NCBI RefSeq assembly: GCF_000002425.4
Contig: NC_037265.1
Span: 9,449,238 to 9,513,237, forward strand
From: Physcomitrium patens
Lineage: Eukaryota > Streptophyta > Bryopsida > Funariales > Funariaceae
Length of the DNA stretch: 64,000 nucleotides
Reading direction: 5' to 3'
The notes under the pieces were generated by a model, which was not told the DNA's origin, searched no databases, and worked only from the letters and a program-made list of their open reading frames with translations. This document shows, in pieces, positions 10,467 through 23,799 of the stretch (the first letter of the stretch is position 1; each line of letters starts with the position of its first letter). The position numbers and the translations under genes are program-made.

Positions 10467-12888
10467 AATTGTATTTCATATAAAGGCATGTAATTCCGTG
10501 GATGATTTCTTTCTGGCTGTGGTGTTCTTTTGATGGATATATATGCAACTGGGTTTTCTTTACGTGGTCTGCAGTTTTTCTTTCTGTTTGATATGGATTT
10601 GTACCATGTTGACTTTTACTTATTTTGGATTCTTTATTTTATTTTATTTTATGCTTCTGTTTTCTAAGTTTTCCTTACTCTCTTTCTTTGTTCCTTTCTT
10701 CGTTCAGACATCATAACCCAAATAAATAAATAAATAAATAAAAAGGAAATTGAGAAAGATGAAAGTGTATTTTCTTTATTTTCTTTGTCATTTCCTTTTT
10801 TCTGTTTTAGAATGTGTTGTGGGATAGTGGAAACATGTGCCCGATGTCAAGCATAGCAATAGCTAATGTGAATTTGAATTGACCTCATGGAGGCATTGAA
10901 TTCTTGGAGACATCTCATGTGAATTTCATGTGAATTTTTGTTGATATTTTCTGGCTTTGATGTCATCTTTCTTGAATTTGAATTGACACTCTTTTACTTT
11001 GATTGTAAGTTAATGCTTTGATGAATTTGTGTTCAATCTGAAGATTTTTTTGTGTCTTTTTATTTTTTATATTTTACTATTTTAATTATTTGTTTGTCAC
11101 ATGAAATCCAACTTCCATTTTGTAGAACATCTAACAATGAAAATAAGTATTTTGCATGTGGTGTGACTGAAATGTCTATTTAATGCGATTGAGCCTTTGT
11201 TCTATATCCATAAACAGTGTAAAATATGTACAAAAGAAAAGTAAAAGAAAACATTGACACAATTGTGAAGAATATCGCTAAAACAACCTAAATTGCATCA
11301 TAAAAAAGTAAAAGAAAAAAAATAAAAAATAAAAAATAAAAAAGTAGATGTTGCATCTAGTAAAATATATTTTGATCAATGGATTTTTAATAGACAATCC
11401 GAAAAATCTAATTTTTTATCAATGGTTTATCTAATGACCATCAAAAATTTGGAATATACTAGTAATAGGCATATCATTTAGAAAAGAATTTCGAAAATCA
11501 AAATTAAAATCTCAAATAAATATATTTAAATATATATATATATATATATATAAGGTTATTTAATCTGTATAGATCTTTTATAGAACATGCACAATCAATA
11601 GGAATACTAACCAAATTTTGATCAATTTTTTCTATCTATAATACAACACTCTATTAAAATCCTAATTTGGGTTATTTTGATAAATAAAATTAGGGAATTT
11701 TAGAAGCAAAAGTAAGAAATTAAAAAATATAATTAGTAAATTATTAAATGAATATGGTGGAAAATTCCACAAAAGTTTTTGTATTTATTGTTTAGAATGG
11801 TCAATTTTATTACAAGTAATGACAAGCCTATCCTCATTGATTCTGACTTCTTGTCTATAAGATCCAAGTTTTATGTTCATACAATCTATAGAATCAAATA
11901 TTATTAAATATTGGTTGTATAAAAAAATTTAAAATATGTAAAAAATTACATAAAATTAGTAACAATAATATATAAGTAGGAACCAAAATTTCTTTAAATC
12001 TAGGAAAATTAATCATGTTAAATAAAATAGGAAAAATAACCAAAATGAATATAAATGAAGTATAATATAATATAATATAATATAGAATAATGTGTTGTCA
12101 AAATTTTGTTTTAAAATTGCAACAACATTATATTTTGAGTAGAAAAGGTTTAAAATAGTATGCTTTTGAGAAAGTATGCAATCTTCAACCACAATCCAAG
12201 ACAATATATACAATGAAGGTATATATGTTAAAAAGCCTAACAAGCCTTCATATAAATATAAATAATTTTAATATGAGTAATAAAAAAATCACATCTTCTT
12301 AAAAAGTTGCAGAATTAATTTGAAGGTTATGTGAACATAAGAAGCTAACAGTAATTAAAAACTGAAACAAAATATTAATTAGAAATGGTATTGTTTTATA
12401 AAGACTTTTAATAGAAAAGGTTAAGAGAAGGATGCTCAGTTCAGAATGCTTGATAGTACCATCTTTAACAAAAATGTAATAGTTTTTTAAAATATTAAAT
12501 GTAATGTACTTTTTTTGAAGAAATAGTACTTGTTAAAATTGCAATGTAAAAATAAGTTTAAAATTAACCAACTAAGGGAATACCAGTGTAAAAATAGAAT
12601 TAAATAAATTAGTTCCCAAAATAATTAAGAGGATGTAGTAAAAAAAGATTCTTAATAGGATGTCAAAAGTTATTCTAAGATATGAAACATAATTTATTAA
12701 CTTTAAATATTTAAAGATATGTGATAAATTGATTAATGATTATAAAAAAAATATAACATTTCTAATTTAAGATATCAACCAAATCTAAGATATTAATTGT
12801 GTGTTTGGAATTAGAAATTAATTACACAAAGACAATAATATGTTCTAACAACTTTCAAGTATAAAAAGAATTTAGAAAAAGTATGTGA

Positions 12889-12959
12889 GTGTGTATTGTA
12901 AATTTTTTAGAGAAATAATGTGTGTATTGTAAATTTTTTAGAGAAATAAAGTGTGTATT
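12889..12959. repeat. 31-bp tandem repeat, 2.3 copies
   Basis: The units at 12889..12919 and 12920..12950 are nearly identical (GTGTGTATTGTAAATTTTTT plus AGAGAAATAAT/A), with a partial third. Confidence 0.85.
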
Positions 12960-13270
12960 AAAAAAATGGTAACCAAGTCAAAAGCAACCAATACTAATAT
13001 GAGCAAAGAAACAACAACAAAGTAGAAACAAAATTTATAAATATAAAGCATGAAGAAAGAAGACTATATAAACAAAGATTATAAGAAGCATTGTGAAAGA
13101 ATGCAAGGAGTAATTAAAATATAAAAAAATAAGAATAAAAAAAGTAAGGTATTTGTAATTGGTGGCAACAATAGATTTTGAAGAATAACAAAGATATATA
13201 AAATAAATAAATAAATAAAATCAAGAAAATTTAGAAAGCAAGTGAATAGAATTTATACATTAAGTACTAG

Positions 13271-13271
<1 letters not shown>

Positions 13272-13316
<45 letters not shown>

Positions 13317-13318
13317 CA

Positions 13319-13348
<30 letters not shown>
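13272..13348. repeat. (AT)n followed by (GATA)n
   Basis: A long alternating AT run with two small interruptions, passing into four to five GATA units. Confidence 0.9.
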
Positions 13349-13350
<2 letters not shown>

Positions 13351-14175
13351 GAGATAAAATGAATAATTATATTTTGTCATAAACGAATAAATTAAAGAAT
13401 ACAACAATTTTAATAAGTATATTTTTGAATAATTAAGAAATAACATGTAATAAATAGATATATGAGAGAAAATGAACGTATTTCTATTTTTTTACAAAAT
13501 TCAAGATATTTTATGCTTATATTAGTATTTTAGCAAAGAATAAGCAAGATTGGTCAAAAAAAGAAGTAGAATAATAAAACACACTAGTACTATGTACAAT
13601 AGCCTATATAGTGAGTTATACAATATAAAAATTTGAAGCATGCTAAAGAGATAAAAATAACACTTTCTTTACTTAAATTATAAAATTTGAAGTATAGAGG
13701 ATATAAAAAATAAAAATCCACAAATACTTTCAAAGAACTAAAAAGAAATAGAATTAAAATACAAAAAATATATTTTAAAGTAATAAAAAATACTATAAAT
13801 TTTAATAAATCATACTTATTTTTTAAAGATATTCTTATGGTATTCTTAAACACGCCTATAAAAATTATTTTATCTATAAAATGAAAACTTCAAATTATTA
13901 ATAAATCATAGCTCTAAAAACTTACTGAAAACTATAATATCTTTAGAAATTTTTTTTACAATAGATGAATTATAGAGGACAACCAAAGCACTATCTAATA
14001 ATAAAGTTCTAGCACCAAATGCAATAGAAATCAAAAAATTAAAATCCTATTGGAAGACTGTTAAAAACTACATCATCAAATTACTTTAGCTTATTGGATA
14101 TTATAATATCAATTATTATCTCTTTTTATCAGAAAAAAAATAAATAGAAAACATATACATGCTCAATACATTACT

Positions 14176-14215
<40 letters not shown>

Positions 14216-15131
14216 CATAATAAATAAAGGCTTTACAAGTTAGAGTTTAGTTTATTCTATTTGGTTATTTTTGAAAAATTACCATGCTTTTTTGCATCTT
14301 TGCATATAGTATTTAATTTTGTATCAGTTCAAAAAGAGATGCTTGGAACTAAATTTAAAAAAATAGATAATTTTCTATTTAAGTTCTGTGCTGTTAAACC
14401 CTATGGCAATATCTCTTTAAACTTTATATTTATATCAATGAAGGCACTAGATTATAGCCCTAAATTTAAATACACGACCAAAATATTATAAAATAGAGTA
14501 GATCCAATGGTTAATGTAAACATAATTTATCTTTAAATTTTTCAAAGCTAACAAGAAATATAATAAATATATCTCCTTGGTTAATTTTCAAAAATTTCTA
14601 ATAAAGCCTTTAATTTTAACTTCAAATATATCATAGGTCAAAATTAACTTTGAAGATTTATCTTCCTAGAAATATACAAGTAATAAATAATAAGCCTATA
14701 AATTTATAATTTATTTTTTTAAAAGAAAAAAAAATTATATATATATAGTCAATAATTCATATATAAAGCTTCAAATAAAATAAGAATACTAATGTATTTT
14801 GAAAAGGTCAAATTTCTATAGTTGATTTTATTTTGATGGCCAATGGGCAAATTTAGGAGATATCTCCAAAATCCTTTATTTTTCTTTTAGAATCCAAATT
14901 ACATCATGATGCATCAACGTTGGAAATTTTACTTCAGTTTTTTAAATACATATTTGAGTGTATTAAAGAAAACAGAAAATATGTGTTGAACTCTTATGTT
15001 CCCTAAAAGCAGTATGATTAATAATTATTCATGCTAATTGATTCTAAAAAGTTTAGTATATGATGTAACTTAATTATTATAAAATGTTTTTTATAAACTC
15101 TTTAAAAAGTTAAGGTTTAGTACAAACAGGT

Positions 15132-15164
<33 letters not shown>

Positions 15165-15960
15165 ATGAATAGTTAATCAATTAACCTACAATACTACACA
15201 TGTTATAGTGGAGCATGACCATTTTTCATTTTTGAAGAGTTTATGTAAAGAAGAGACAAAAATTTGTAGGAAAATCATAAATTAATAAGATGTGGAAGTT
15301 TTATCAAAACTCATTCAAGAGCACGAATTAATAACCAAATTACAACCGCTTTCATTTTCAAGCCAAAATTGCTAAGATAAATTCTGTTGCATACTAACCG
15401 GAAAAAAAAAAAAAAAAAAAAAAAATCTTCCATAATTATTTTAGTTAATTTTTAAAAAAGGTTTTTAATCTCTTCCTAACAAATACTAACCACATTTTAA
15501 TTGCATTTTCCAATAGCATACTACTTTATATAATCCATCAACAAATTGTAGATTTCGAAACTCAAATAATCATAGGTACAAATATTACAAGAAGCCTGAA
15601 TGTTATTTCTTACATTTTTCTTACCTTGTATCCTCCAAATCATACAACATTTTTCCATACCTCAAGCACAATAATTCCTCCATGTGCCATATGTACATAC
15701 ACACCATCGACAAATACAAGGATGACATTGCTTTGTGTCTTTCTCTCTTCCATTCATTCTTTTTACTCAACGTAGCCCAAGTTTTCAGAAAATCCTAAGG
15801 TTCCCATCTCCCACCCTCCCTTTTAATTCTTACAATCAGTCCATCGGTTTGCCAGACCCTCATATACTCATATATATATATATATAGAATACATTCTTTA
15901 TGCCACACACATACAACACTAAACTTACTAGGCCCACGCAGGACCTATCTCTCTTTGTTG

Positions 15961-17331
15961 GGTGCACCGACCACGTGTTCATTCATCTATTCGACAGTTC
16001 ATCTATTATTCAAGTACATCCATCCACCGCGGTGAAAGGCCTTGAGAATAGTTCGGTGGCGGCAGCTTAGGAGGGGAGACACCTGCGCGCACACAAACAG
16101 TGAGAGAGAGACTGGGACGAGGTACTGGGAGCGATGGGAGCCATCCCAGGAGTGGAGTTAGCTGCGCAGATTTCACAAGCAGGCAGGGAGTACAAATGTA
16201 CTGAACAACATGACGACGAAGAAGAAGAAGAAGCAAAAGAAGGAGGAGGAAGAGGAGAAGAAACAGCAGCAGCAGCAAAAGCAGCATTCAAGGGAGAATA
16301 CGGTACTGCATGTGTGGAAGGGAAGCAATATGCCACCTTTCTTCCTGCCTGAGAAAGCTTAGAAAAAGCTGACGACGCGACTCCTTTGTGTGTGCTGTTT
16401 TCTAACAAGACATGCAGGCTGCCGGCCGGAATTCTCGTGCATGTCAAGCTTGAATGCGATGATGTGGCGGAGATGGCTGGGATTCTCAGAACCGCGCTTG
16501 CAGATATTCGCGTGACAAGGATTCAATCTTGGCAGTGTGTTGTCTTTCCTAAAAAATCATACTATTACTTAAGGTGTTGAAATAAAAAAGTGTACTATTC
16601 ATGACACAGCTACTGTGAAACTTGGAATGACTGAGTTGTTGCAAAGAAAAGCAACTGAATTAGTTAAAAAATAGAACTGTCTCGAGCAAACTACAGTGGC
16701 ACTGGTTTGAGGGTCAGTCACGCGGTTGTGAGAACGCCGGTGTTGCGTTTCTGGACTGCAAAAGAGCACATCACGGCTGCTTGGTTTTCAGCTCGATCGC
16801 CGTACCCGAAAGGACTCAAACGTTCAGAAAGAAAGACTGTAGGCGTAAGTTACTTTTCCCAAACTGCAATTCAGTTGGAATGTGCTGGGTCAGGCACAGT
16901 TTGTACTCGGCTCTCCTGGAGTTTTTTTTTTTTTTTTTTTTTTTTTTTACCAGTCTGCCGTGGACCCCCCCACGTGATGCTCATGCAGGCGCAGAACATG
17001 AAGGCGAAGTAGGCTGCCACGAGTTGGGAGCCAAGGAGGCCCAACGAGGTGCCGCTGGTGAGTCTCCTCCTCCCTGTGGAAGAGATATGGCCGAGGTCAC
17101 TAGGAATCTCGTGAGTGCTCTCTACCCGAGAAGACGACGCCCATGCGAAGACGGATGCTCCACGGCAGCTTTGAAACAGAAAAGAAAGGCTCTGTCTTGC
17201 TCTCGATTCTCTCTCAGTCTCAGTCTCTCTCTCTCTCTCGCTTCTCTGTTTCTGCTCTCATTGTACCGATGAGGAAGAGAGACAGTGTCCGAGTCTGAGC
17301 AGAAATAATTGCGCACGGTCTTCTGAGGGGG
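15961..17331. promoter_or_regulatory. GC-rich island with promoter-like features
   Basis: The composition contrasts with both flanks. It contains a G-box CACGTG near 15973, a GAA/GGA-rich purine tract near 16214..16285, a poly(T) run near 16921..16947, and a CT-rich stretch near 17211..17245 just before the ATG at 17332. The long frames here (for example 16067..16447 minus, Ser/Ala-rich, and 16781..17272 plus) are low-complexity readings of these tracts, and I do not call them genes. The most economical view is promoter and 5' leader of the small ORF at 17332. Confidence 0.35.
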
Positions 17332-17649
17332 ATGGAACCAAGTGGCGAGGCATTTATGGGATTGGGATTCTTCAGGAGATTGCATGCTTTGCTCCCCACC
17401 GCCTCGGGAATCGTATCAACAGCAACAGCCAAGAGCATCGCCGTGCTTTGCTTGGCTTGCTCGTTCCGTGATCATGGTGGTGCCAGGGTGGACCACGATG
17501 ACGTGGACGATGGATTGATCGACGATGTGGATGGTGACGTAGACGATATCGCGGACATCGACGTGGCCGAGGACGTGGAGTGGGACGTGGATCCATCTGC
17601 CGTTTCTTTTGGGCGTTGCAGTCGCATGAAGTGGGGGTGCTGTACATGA
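17332..17649 (+). CDS. Small ORF with an Asp-rich segment, unrecognised
   Basis: 105 codons starting MEPSGEAFMGLGFFRRLHAL. Residues about 1..45 are mixed hydrophobic and basic (FFRRLHALLP, then TAKSIAVLCLAC), which could be a signal or targeting sequence. Residues about 53..88 are dominated by Asp, with repeated DDVDD and DVDGDVDD patterns, from short imperfect GAC/GTGGAT repeats in the DNA. The end is Cys-rich (FGRCSRMKWGCC). The start is favoured because a CT-rich leader precedes it and its context (GGGATGG) is good. The antisense strand is also open (17372..17647), so the codon pattern alone is not proof. No family is recognised. Acidic Asp tracts can bind divalent metals or basic proteins, but no function should be inferred. 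Confidence 0.35.
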   Translation: MEPSGEAFMGLGFFRRLHALLPTASGIVSTATAKSIAVLCLACSFRDHGGARVDHDDVDDGLIDDVDGDVDDIADIDVAEDVEWDVDPSAVSFGRCSRMKWGCCT

Positions 17650-18399
17650 CCGAAAATGAAAACTATGCATGAGACAAAAACAAAAGATTATATATATATA
17701 TATATATATATATTATTAAACTGTGATTTTCATCAAGTCACATGTGAATCGGTTCTTGTTTATATATATATATATATATATAGATAATAATTGATATTTT
17801 TGGACTGTGGTTGACAATTCCTAGGCCATTGTTTGCAATCTTTTGCATTCAATGTAACTCATTGTGATTTGCATTTACAAGTAAACTAACATTTTCTTAT
17901 AATATTTTTTATAATTTTTATATAAGGAAGGGGGGCCTTGATATCCAAAAGTTCATTTTGAAATGTCAAGGTTCATAAGTCCTCCACTTGGTTAAGAGAA
18001 GTCCTTCTTTGGAAACATTGACTTTCTTTCTTTGAAAATCAATTCCTTTGTGATTTGAATTCATTCCTAAAAGTATTTATGGCCTCATTTGGAAAAAGTG
18101 ATCAAGAAAGAATAGCAAAGATCAAACTCTTATCTTTATAATAAGAATCATGATCAGCTACCATATATGCCGCTCAATTCTAAAATCTTACTTTCAATAT
18201 GGATTGAAATGACAAAGTCTTTATGAATTAATTTTGATTTGGATTAAATAATAATGTCAAAGATATTTTTATTAATTATATCAAAAGCAAATTTTTTAGA
18301 ATATATATATATTTTTTAAGCCATTGCATGCAATAATTGAATATTTAAAAGTAATCAAGAACAAAGATTGCATTGAAGAAGAATAAATCAAGTAATGAT
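17650..18399. other. AT-rich stretch, no gene seen
   Basis: This contains two (AT)n runs (about 17690..17713 and 17760..17782). No frame or element similarity was recognised before the relic that starts near 18400. Confidence 0.6.
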
Positions 18400-19260
18400 A
18401 GCAATTCTTAAGTTTTCATAAATTTATTCATTAAAAGTGGAGCAAATGCAAATTGATACAATATATTTTAAATCCCTCGTAGGACAACAAAAAACTTGAT
18501 GTTAAGGAGGTTTATTGCTTATATTATAGATTAGTTAATCACATTACTCAATTTTATCCAAAGAAGTAAAACAATCATAAAATGAATAGCATAATTTTGA
18601 AAAAAAAATAATGTGTTAAAAAATGAGTTTCTCTAGCTATAATAAAAACCATGCACCTAGAATCATATATAATACCTAATAAAGATCCTATTCTCTCATC
18701 AAATTCTTCACCTTCTTTTATAATAGATATTTATTTAGAACCTAAAAATTACAAAGTCTTTACATTATTAGATTCAAGAGCCTCAACTTGTTTTATAAAC
18801 AAAGATTTTGTCAAAATATAAGAAATCTTTTTAGTCAAGAAAACTAAATCTATATATCTAAAAGTCATAGATGGTTTTTTCTTGTCTTTTGGAGATGTTA
18901 TCTCTGAGAGTTTTTCTTTAGATGTAGTAACTAGTAATTATAATAGTTTAATAATATTTAATATGATTAAATCTCTTTTTAATTCAATTATTTTAGGATT
19001 ATCTAAGCTAAAAAAATATTATCTTTAAATAGATTGGATTTCTTATAACCTTAATTTTTTTCATATTTTGATTCAAGATATTGCTAGGCAAATAGAAATA
19101 CATAAGATCAATACATCTAAACTATTATTGATAGGTGGAAGACCTTTCATGCATGTTACAAAAGAAGGGTCAACTTTTGCTATATATGCCATACTTATTA
19201 TTGATGGAAAAAAGATTTCAAGCAACATTTCAAGCCAATACCTACATTATTAAGATATTT

Positions 19261-19294
<34 letters not shown>

Positions 19295-22102
19295 TAGATA
19301 TTCTTTTAAAATATTGTTTCTATGATTATTCTATTGATCTTTAAGAAAGAACTCAATTACCATTCACACTAATCTATAACCTATTATAAAATGAATTAAC
19401 TGTATTAAAAAATATATTGGTGAAAACATGGCTAAAAACTTCATATGTCATTTTAAATCTCCAACAAGAGTTTGTATTTTATTTAAAAGAAAAAAAAGAT
19501 GGATCTCTACGGATGTGAATAGATTGTCAATAATTTAATAAGATCACCATCAAAAATAGATATTCTTCATCTTTAATTTAAGAATTCTTAATCAACTCAA
19601 TCAAAGAAGGATCTATATTATAATAGATTTTAGAAGAATATTTAATTTAGTCTATATCAAAGAAAGAATTGAATAGAATATCAATTTTTGAATTAAGTAT
19701 GGATGTTTCAAATATAATGTTATGCCTTTTGGATTCATGAATGCACCATCTGCTTTTCAACATCTTATGATTGATGTTTTTTTAAAATTTTTAATGATTT
19801 TATTTTTTAATATTTAGATAAAATTTTAATCTATTCTAAGAATATAAAAATATATAAATTTGATATTCATCATCGGTTACAAAACTTAGAGATATATGAT
19901 TATATATTAAGACAAAAAAATATATATTTTATACTATTCAAGTTGACTTTTTAGAATATATCATTTCAATTGATGGTCTAACGATGGATCCAAAGAAGAT
20001 CCAAACTATCATTGATTTGATGATTCTAAAAACAGTTAGAAATGTATAATTTTTTTAAAATTTTCCAATTATTACTAGATCATTATTAAAAAAAAAAAAT
20101 TAAGTTACAACTTTTCTTATATATCTAACTTGTAAATACAAACTTGTTTGGAGCAAAGAAGTTGAAACAATTTTTGAAGCCTTGAAGATAACTTTTATTT
20201 TTGTATCAATTTTATATTGCTTATAATTCTTTAAGATATTTTTTATAGAAAAAAATGCATCAATCTTTGATATAATTATAATTTTATCACAAATAGGAAT
20301 TGATGACAAGCTCTACTAGGTAGCTTTTCATTTGAGGAAATTTTTAGTAATAAGATTAACTATAAGATCTATGACAAAGAGTTTCTAGTAATTGTGGATT
20401 CATTTTAAGAGTGGCATCATTATCTAAAAGGTGCTTCTACTCTAATCACAATATATATAAATCATAAAAAACTTAAGTATTTCATGTCAATACATGTTTT
20501 GAATTGTTGCGAAGTCCATTGGACGATGTCCTTATAAAGATTTGATTTCAAGGTCACTTGGCAACTCGAAAAATAACAAGATTTATCATTTGTCCTCTCT
20601 AAGTATTTTTATCTTATAACAAAAGAAGGAAATTCAGCTTTTGATAAAAAATAGAATGATTTTCTTGAAAGTAGAGTATTTTTATCTTTAAGCAATAAAA
20701 TCAAAATTAATTATTAATTCTATTTTTTTTCAAGCGAGTCTAATTGAGTATGTCTTCTAATCATCTTATTCATGATATTATCAATAATCTATTTAAGCTT
20801 CATAACACTTCTAAATTCAAATTCAATAATAATTTGTTTTATTTTGAAGGAAAATTATTTATTCCAAAAGGCAAAACACAATTATGTATTTTTCAAGTTC
20901 ATAAGAACTATCTTTCAACCCAATATTTTAAATACAATAAAAATTTAGAACTCATATCTAAAGTTTTTTATTAGTGCCAAATTTGAAACTCATATCTAAA
21001 GGTTTTTGCTAGTCCCAAATTTGGATAATAGTTATAGATTTTGTATAGTCATGTGATATTTGTTTAATATCAAAAATTCTTGTCTATTAACCTTATTGAC
21101 TTTTTGAGCCTTTATCTATTTCAAAACATCTATGAACTTATGTATCTATAGATTTTATAATAGATCTTTCAATTTTAGGTTTATATGATCTTACATTTAT
21201 GATAGTAGATTATTTTACTAAGATGGCATATTTTGTACCATGTACAAAATGTATCATAGGTAAAGAAATGGCTAAGCTTTTCTTTGACAATGTCTATGGC
21301 TATTATAGATTGTTTAAGGATATTATATTAGATAGGAGGACTCAATTTGTAATAAGATTTTAGACAATCTTTTTTTAGATTCTAAAAATAGATATAAATT
21401 TATCTTCAACTTTTCATCTTTAAATTGATTGATAAAGAAAGCATGTTAATCAAGTTTTGGAGCAATATTTAAGATGTACCATCAACTACCAAAAAGATAA
21501 TTGAATAACTCTTTTATCATTGGTAGACTTTGCTTATAATAATATGATACATTCTTTTAAACAATAAATATATTTTTCATTAATTATAATTATCATCTAT
21601 GTCTTAATGCTTTTGACTTCTCAAAATTTGATAATCTTATAAAGGAAGATTTAAAAAATCATTTATTTGAGCTATATACAACAATAAAGGTACATTTAAA
21701 AGAAACTTAAGATCAATAAAAGACTAATCTTAAATCCTATTGTAAGGAATAATTTCTTCTCTACATTGCCAACAAGGTATGGTTACTTTGTCATAATATC
21801 AAGACTACCTATTCTTACAACAAGTTGGATTATCTTAGGCTTGAATTATTTATTATCTATAAATAAGTCAATCTTGTTGCTTATTGATTATATCTATAGG
21901 AGTCTATGAAGATCCATCTCATATTCCACATATCTCTTCTAGAATCATATAAAACAATGAATATCTTTGAAAGAAGATAAATATCACTTCTTCCTCTAAA
22001 AGTAGATAATAATCAAGAGTTGGAGGTAGAAAAAGTTTTAGATTTATCTAAAAAGCCTTTCTAAAAGGTTCTATGGTAGATTCCACATAAACCACCATCC
22101 TA

Positions 22103-22654
22103 TGTCACGACCATAATCAGGTAAGCTAATAATTACATATAGAAATAGGTAGAAGTAAGTAAATATAGATAAAAGTAAGTTAATTCTATAATATTATATA
22201 TAGAAGCTTCCTAGAAACTTCCTAGATGCTGCTTTGACTTCATAGGTGTCTTTAATTGACTTTTTGGATTAGAAACGTGGTCAACAAGTTGGCCATGTGC
22301 CACACACGTTGTTAGCTTGAAGATCAAGCTAACTATGTGGCCCACACGTAGAAAAACTTGCCTTGTAAGTCAAGGCATGTGTCCTACAAAGTCAACACAT
22401 ATTGGAGGTCCTATAGAACGTCGCCACATAGCCCCTACTTAGATAGTATATATAGAAACAAGAGTGAAGGCTTCTTCACTCTTGTCAACTCCTTTCTTGC
22501 TTCTAGTCCAGGTTCAAGAGTCTTTAGTTTCTTGTCTTGTGGCAATAGCCATTCCAGTTTCCTTTTAATATACCTACTTGTTTATATTTTGACTTATTAT
22601 ATCGAGATAGCCTTTTTGTGTATATTTTCCCTCATCGAGTCTTTGTCCTTGACA
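22103..22654 (+). repeat. 5' LTR of the chromovirus at 22103..29849
   Basis: The LTR begins TGTCACGACC and ends TTGACA. A TATA-like AGTATATATAGAAAC lies at about 22444..22458. Near the U3 start two GAAnnTTC palindromes (GAAGCTTC, GAAACTTC, about 22200..22222) are a weak version of the heat-shock-element arrays in the other LTR family. Confidence 0.93.
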
Positions 22655-22866
22655 GATTGACAAGAGTACACTTATAATATCAGAGCTTTGTTTTTTCTTG
22701 AGTAAGAGTGGATTACCCCTTTCTCTTGACAAGACATAAGCGTATTAGAAGTTTGCGGATTACCCACTTCTAAACTGATATTGTTCTTAGTATCTTCTTT
22801 GTTATCAAGTCTTTCTTTTCTTTTGTCTTGAGCAATATCAAACAAATTTTTCTTCTTAGTATCATT
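22655..22866 (+). promoter_or_regulatory. Untranslated leader with primer site and twin hairpins
   Basis: TATCAGAGC at 22678..22686 matches part of the initiator tRNA-Met primer site, 23 bases after the LTR. The first GGATTACCCC motif (about 22711) is flanked by AAGAG and CTCTT. The second lies in the loop of TAGAAGT (about 22748..22754) and ACTTCTA (about 22768..22774), a perfect 7-bp stem. Compared with the leaders at 46710..47012 and 52517..52795 the stem bases differ but pairing is kept. Confidence 0.72.
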
Positions 22867-23796
22867 ATGGCAGAGCTTGTTGAAATGAAGAGTGCAATGG
22901 CACAAATGCAAGAGCAAATGAGGGAGTTAATGCTTGCGATGCATCAACTCAATTCACCAACACAGGAAAGAACAAGAATAGCAGAAAGTGGGGATATAGA
23001 GATGATCGGAGCTGCTTCAACATCTACAACAAATCACGTTCCTTCTCCAATTGTACAACACCCTATAAGCACTAGAGAACCAAGAATTGCCTTACCTGAG
23101 AAATTTGATGGTACGAGATCAAAGTTTCGAGGGTTCATCAATCAAGTACAATTGGCAATTGAACTTCAACCGCAAAGCTATCCAACTCCAGGATCACAAG
23201 TCAGGTTTATTGGCACTCTACTTTTTGGTTCTGCATTATCGTGGCTTTCGTCTTTTCTTGAACAACGAAATCCAATATTGGATAATTTGGAAGCTTTTTT
23301 GGCGGAGTTTCGATCTATGTATGGTGAACACGATGCAACTCGTGTTGCAACAAATAAGATCCGAATTCTGCGACAAGGAAATCGCTCAGTAACAGTATAT
23401 GCTTCACAATTTCGACAACTTACAATTGACATCAAGTGGGATGATGCTGCACTCATCAGTCAATTTCTTTATGGATTGCAATACGAAGTAAAGAAATTGA
23501 TGCTCAACTTACCTAATCCTCAAACTTTGAGTCAAGCAATCGATTTTGCGATAAAATGTGATAATCGACTTTTCGAATTTCGATCCGAGAATCATTCACG
23601 GGAACCTCAACGTTATTACTCAATGGCAACATCAACATCTTTGCCAAATATACATTCGGAAGTAGAAGACATGCAAATTGACGCGGTACGTTTTAAACCC
23701 CTAACTGAGCAAGAAAAGATTCATCATCGTCAAGAAGGATTATGTTTATATTGCGGAGAACCTAAGCACACTGCTCAACATTGTCCAAAGAAATGA
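22867..23796 (+). CDS. gag polyprotein of the chromovirus (open)
   Basis: 309 codons from the ATG at 22867. An upstream in-frame ATG at 22828 exists, but the chosen start matches the MAKL/MAEL start of the related copies. The N-terminus is a Met/Gln/Glu-rich helix (MKSAMAQMQEQMRELM). The capsid-like domain contains KFDGTRSKFRGFINQ (about residues 77..92) and the ALSWLSSFLEQ segment. Near the C-terminus is a zinc knuckle, CLYCGEPKHTAQHC (C-x2-C-x4-H-x4-C). Gag forms the particle and binds element RNA through the knuckle. This frame is open, but the rest of the element is broken. Confidence 0.9.
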   Translation: MAELVEMKSAMAQMQEQMRELMLAMHQLNSPTQERTRIAESGDIEMIGAASTSTTNHVPSPIVQHPISTREPRIALPEKFDGTRSKFRGFINQVQLAIELQPQSYPTPGSQVRFIGTLLFGSALSWLSSFLEQRNPILDNLEAFLAEFRSMYGEHDATRVATNKIRILRQGNRSVTVYASQFRQLTIDIKWDDAALISQFLYGLQYEVKKLMLNLPNPQTLSQAIDFAIKCDNRLFEFRSENHSREPQRYYSMATSTSLPNIHSEVEDMQIDAVRFKPLTEQEKIHHRQEGLCLYCGEPKHTAQHCPKK

Positions 23797-23799
23797 TGC

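Larger units (their letters stand above)
10467..15960. other. AT-rich intergenic stretch, no gene seen
   Basis: No convincing reading frame was found; the short frames at 12013..12243, 13590..13853 and 14261..14491 have the Phe/Leu/Ile/Tyr/Lys bias of AT-rich noncoding DNA. The stretch holds an (AATA)n run near 10720..10742, (AT)n runs (about 11530..11552, 13272..13348 and 14179..14211), a poly(T) run near 15136..15163, a poly(A) run near 15402..15424 and a short 31-bp tandem repeat. The first 800 bases could be intron or transcribed leader of the island upstream, but nothing proves it. Confidence 0.6.

Noticed and set aside
13272-13348. Long (AT)n runs as possible structured or regulatory DNA
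   Set aside because: They occur throughout the window, in and out of elements, as ordinary microsatellites.
16006-16287. Minus-strand frame starting with a long Leu run
   Set aside because: It is the reading of a GAA/GAG-rich purine tract in one frame; the overlapping frames give Ser or Glu runs. Low complexity, no gene evidence.
20744-20974. 76-codon frame starting MSMSSNHLIHDI
   Set aside because: It is an open scrap of the decayed integrase region of the relic at 18400..29990, not a separate gene.
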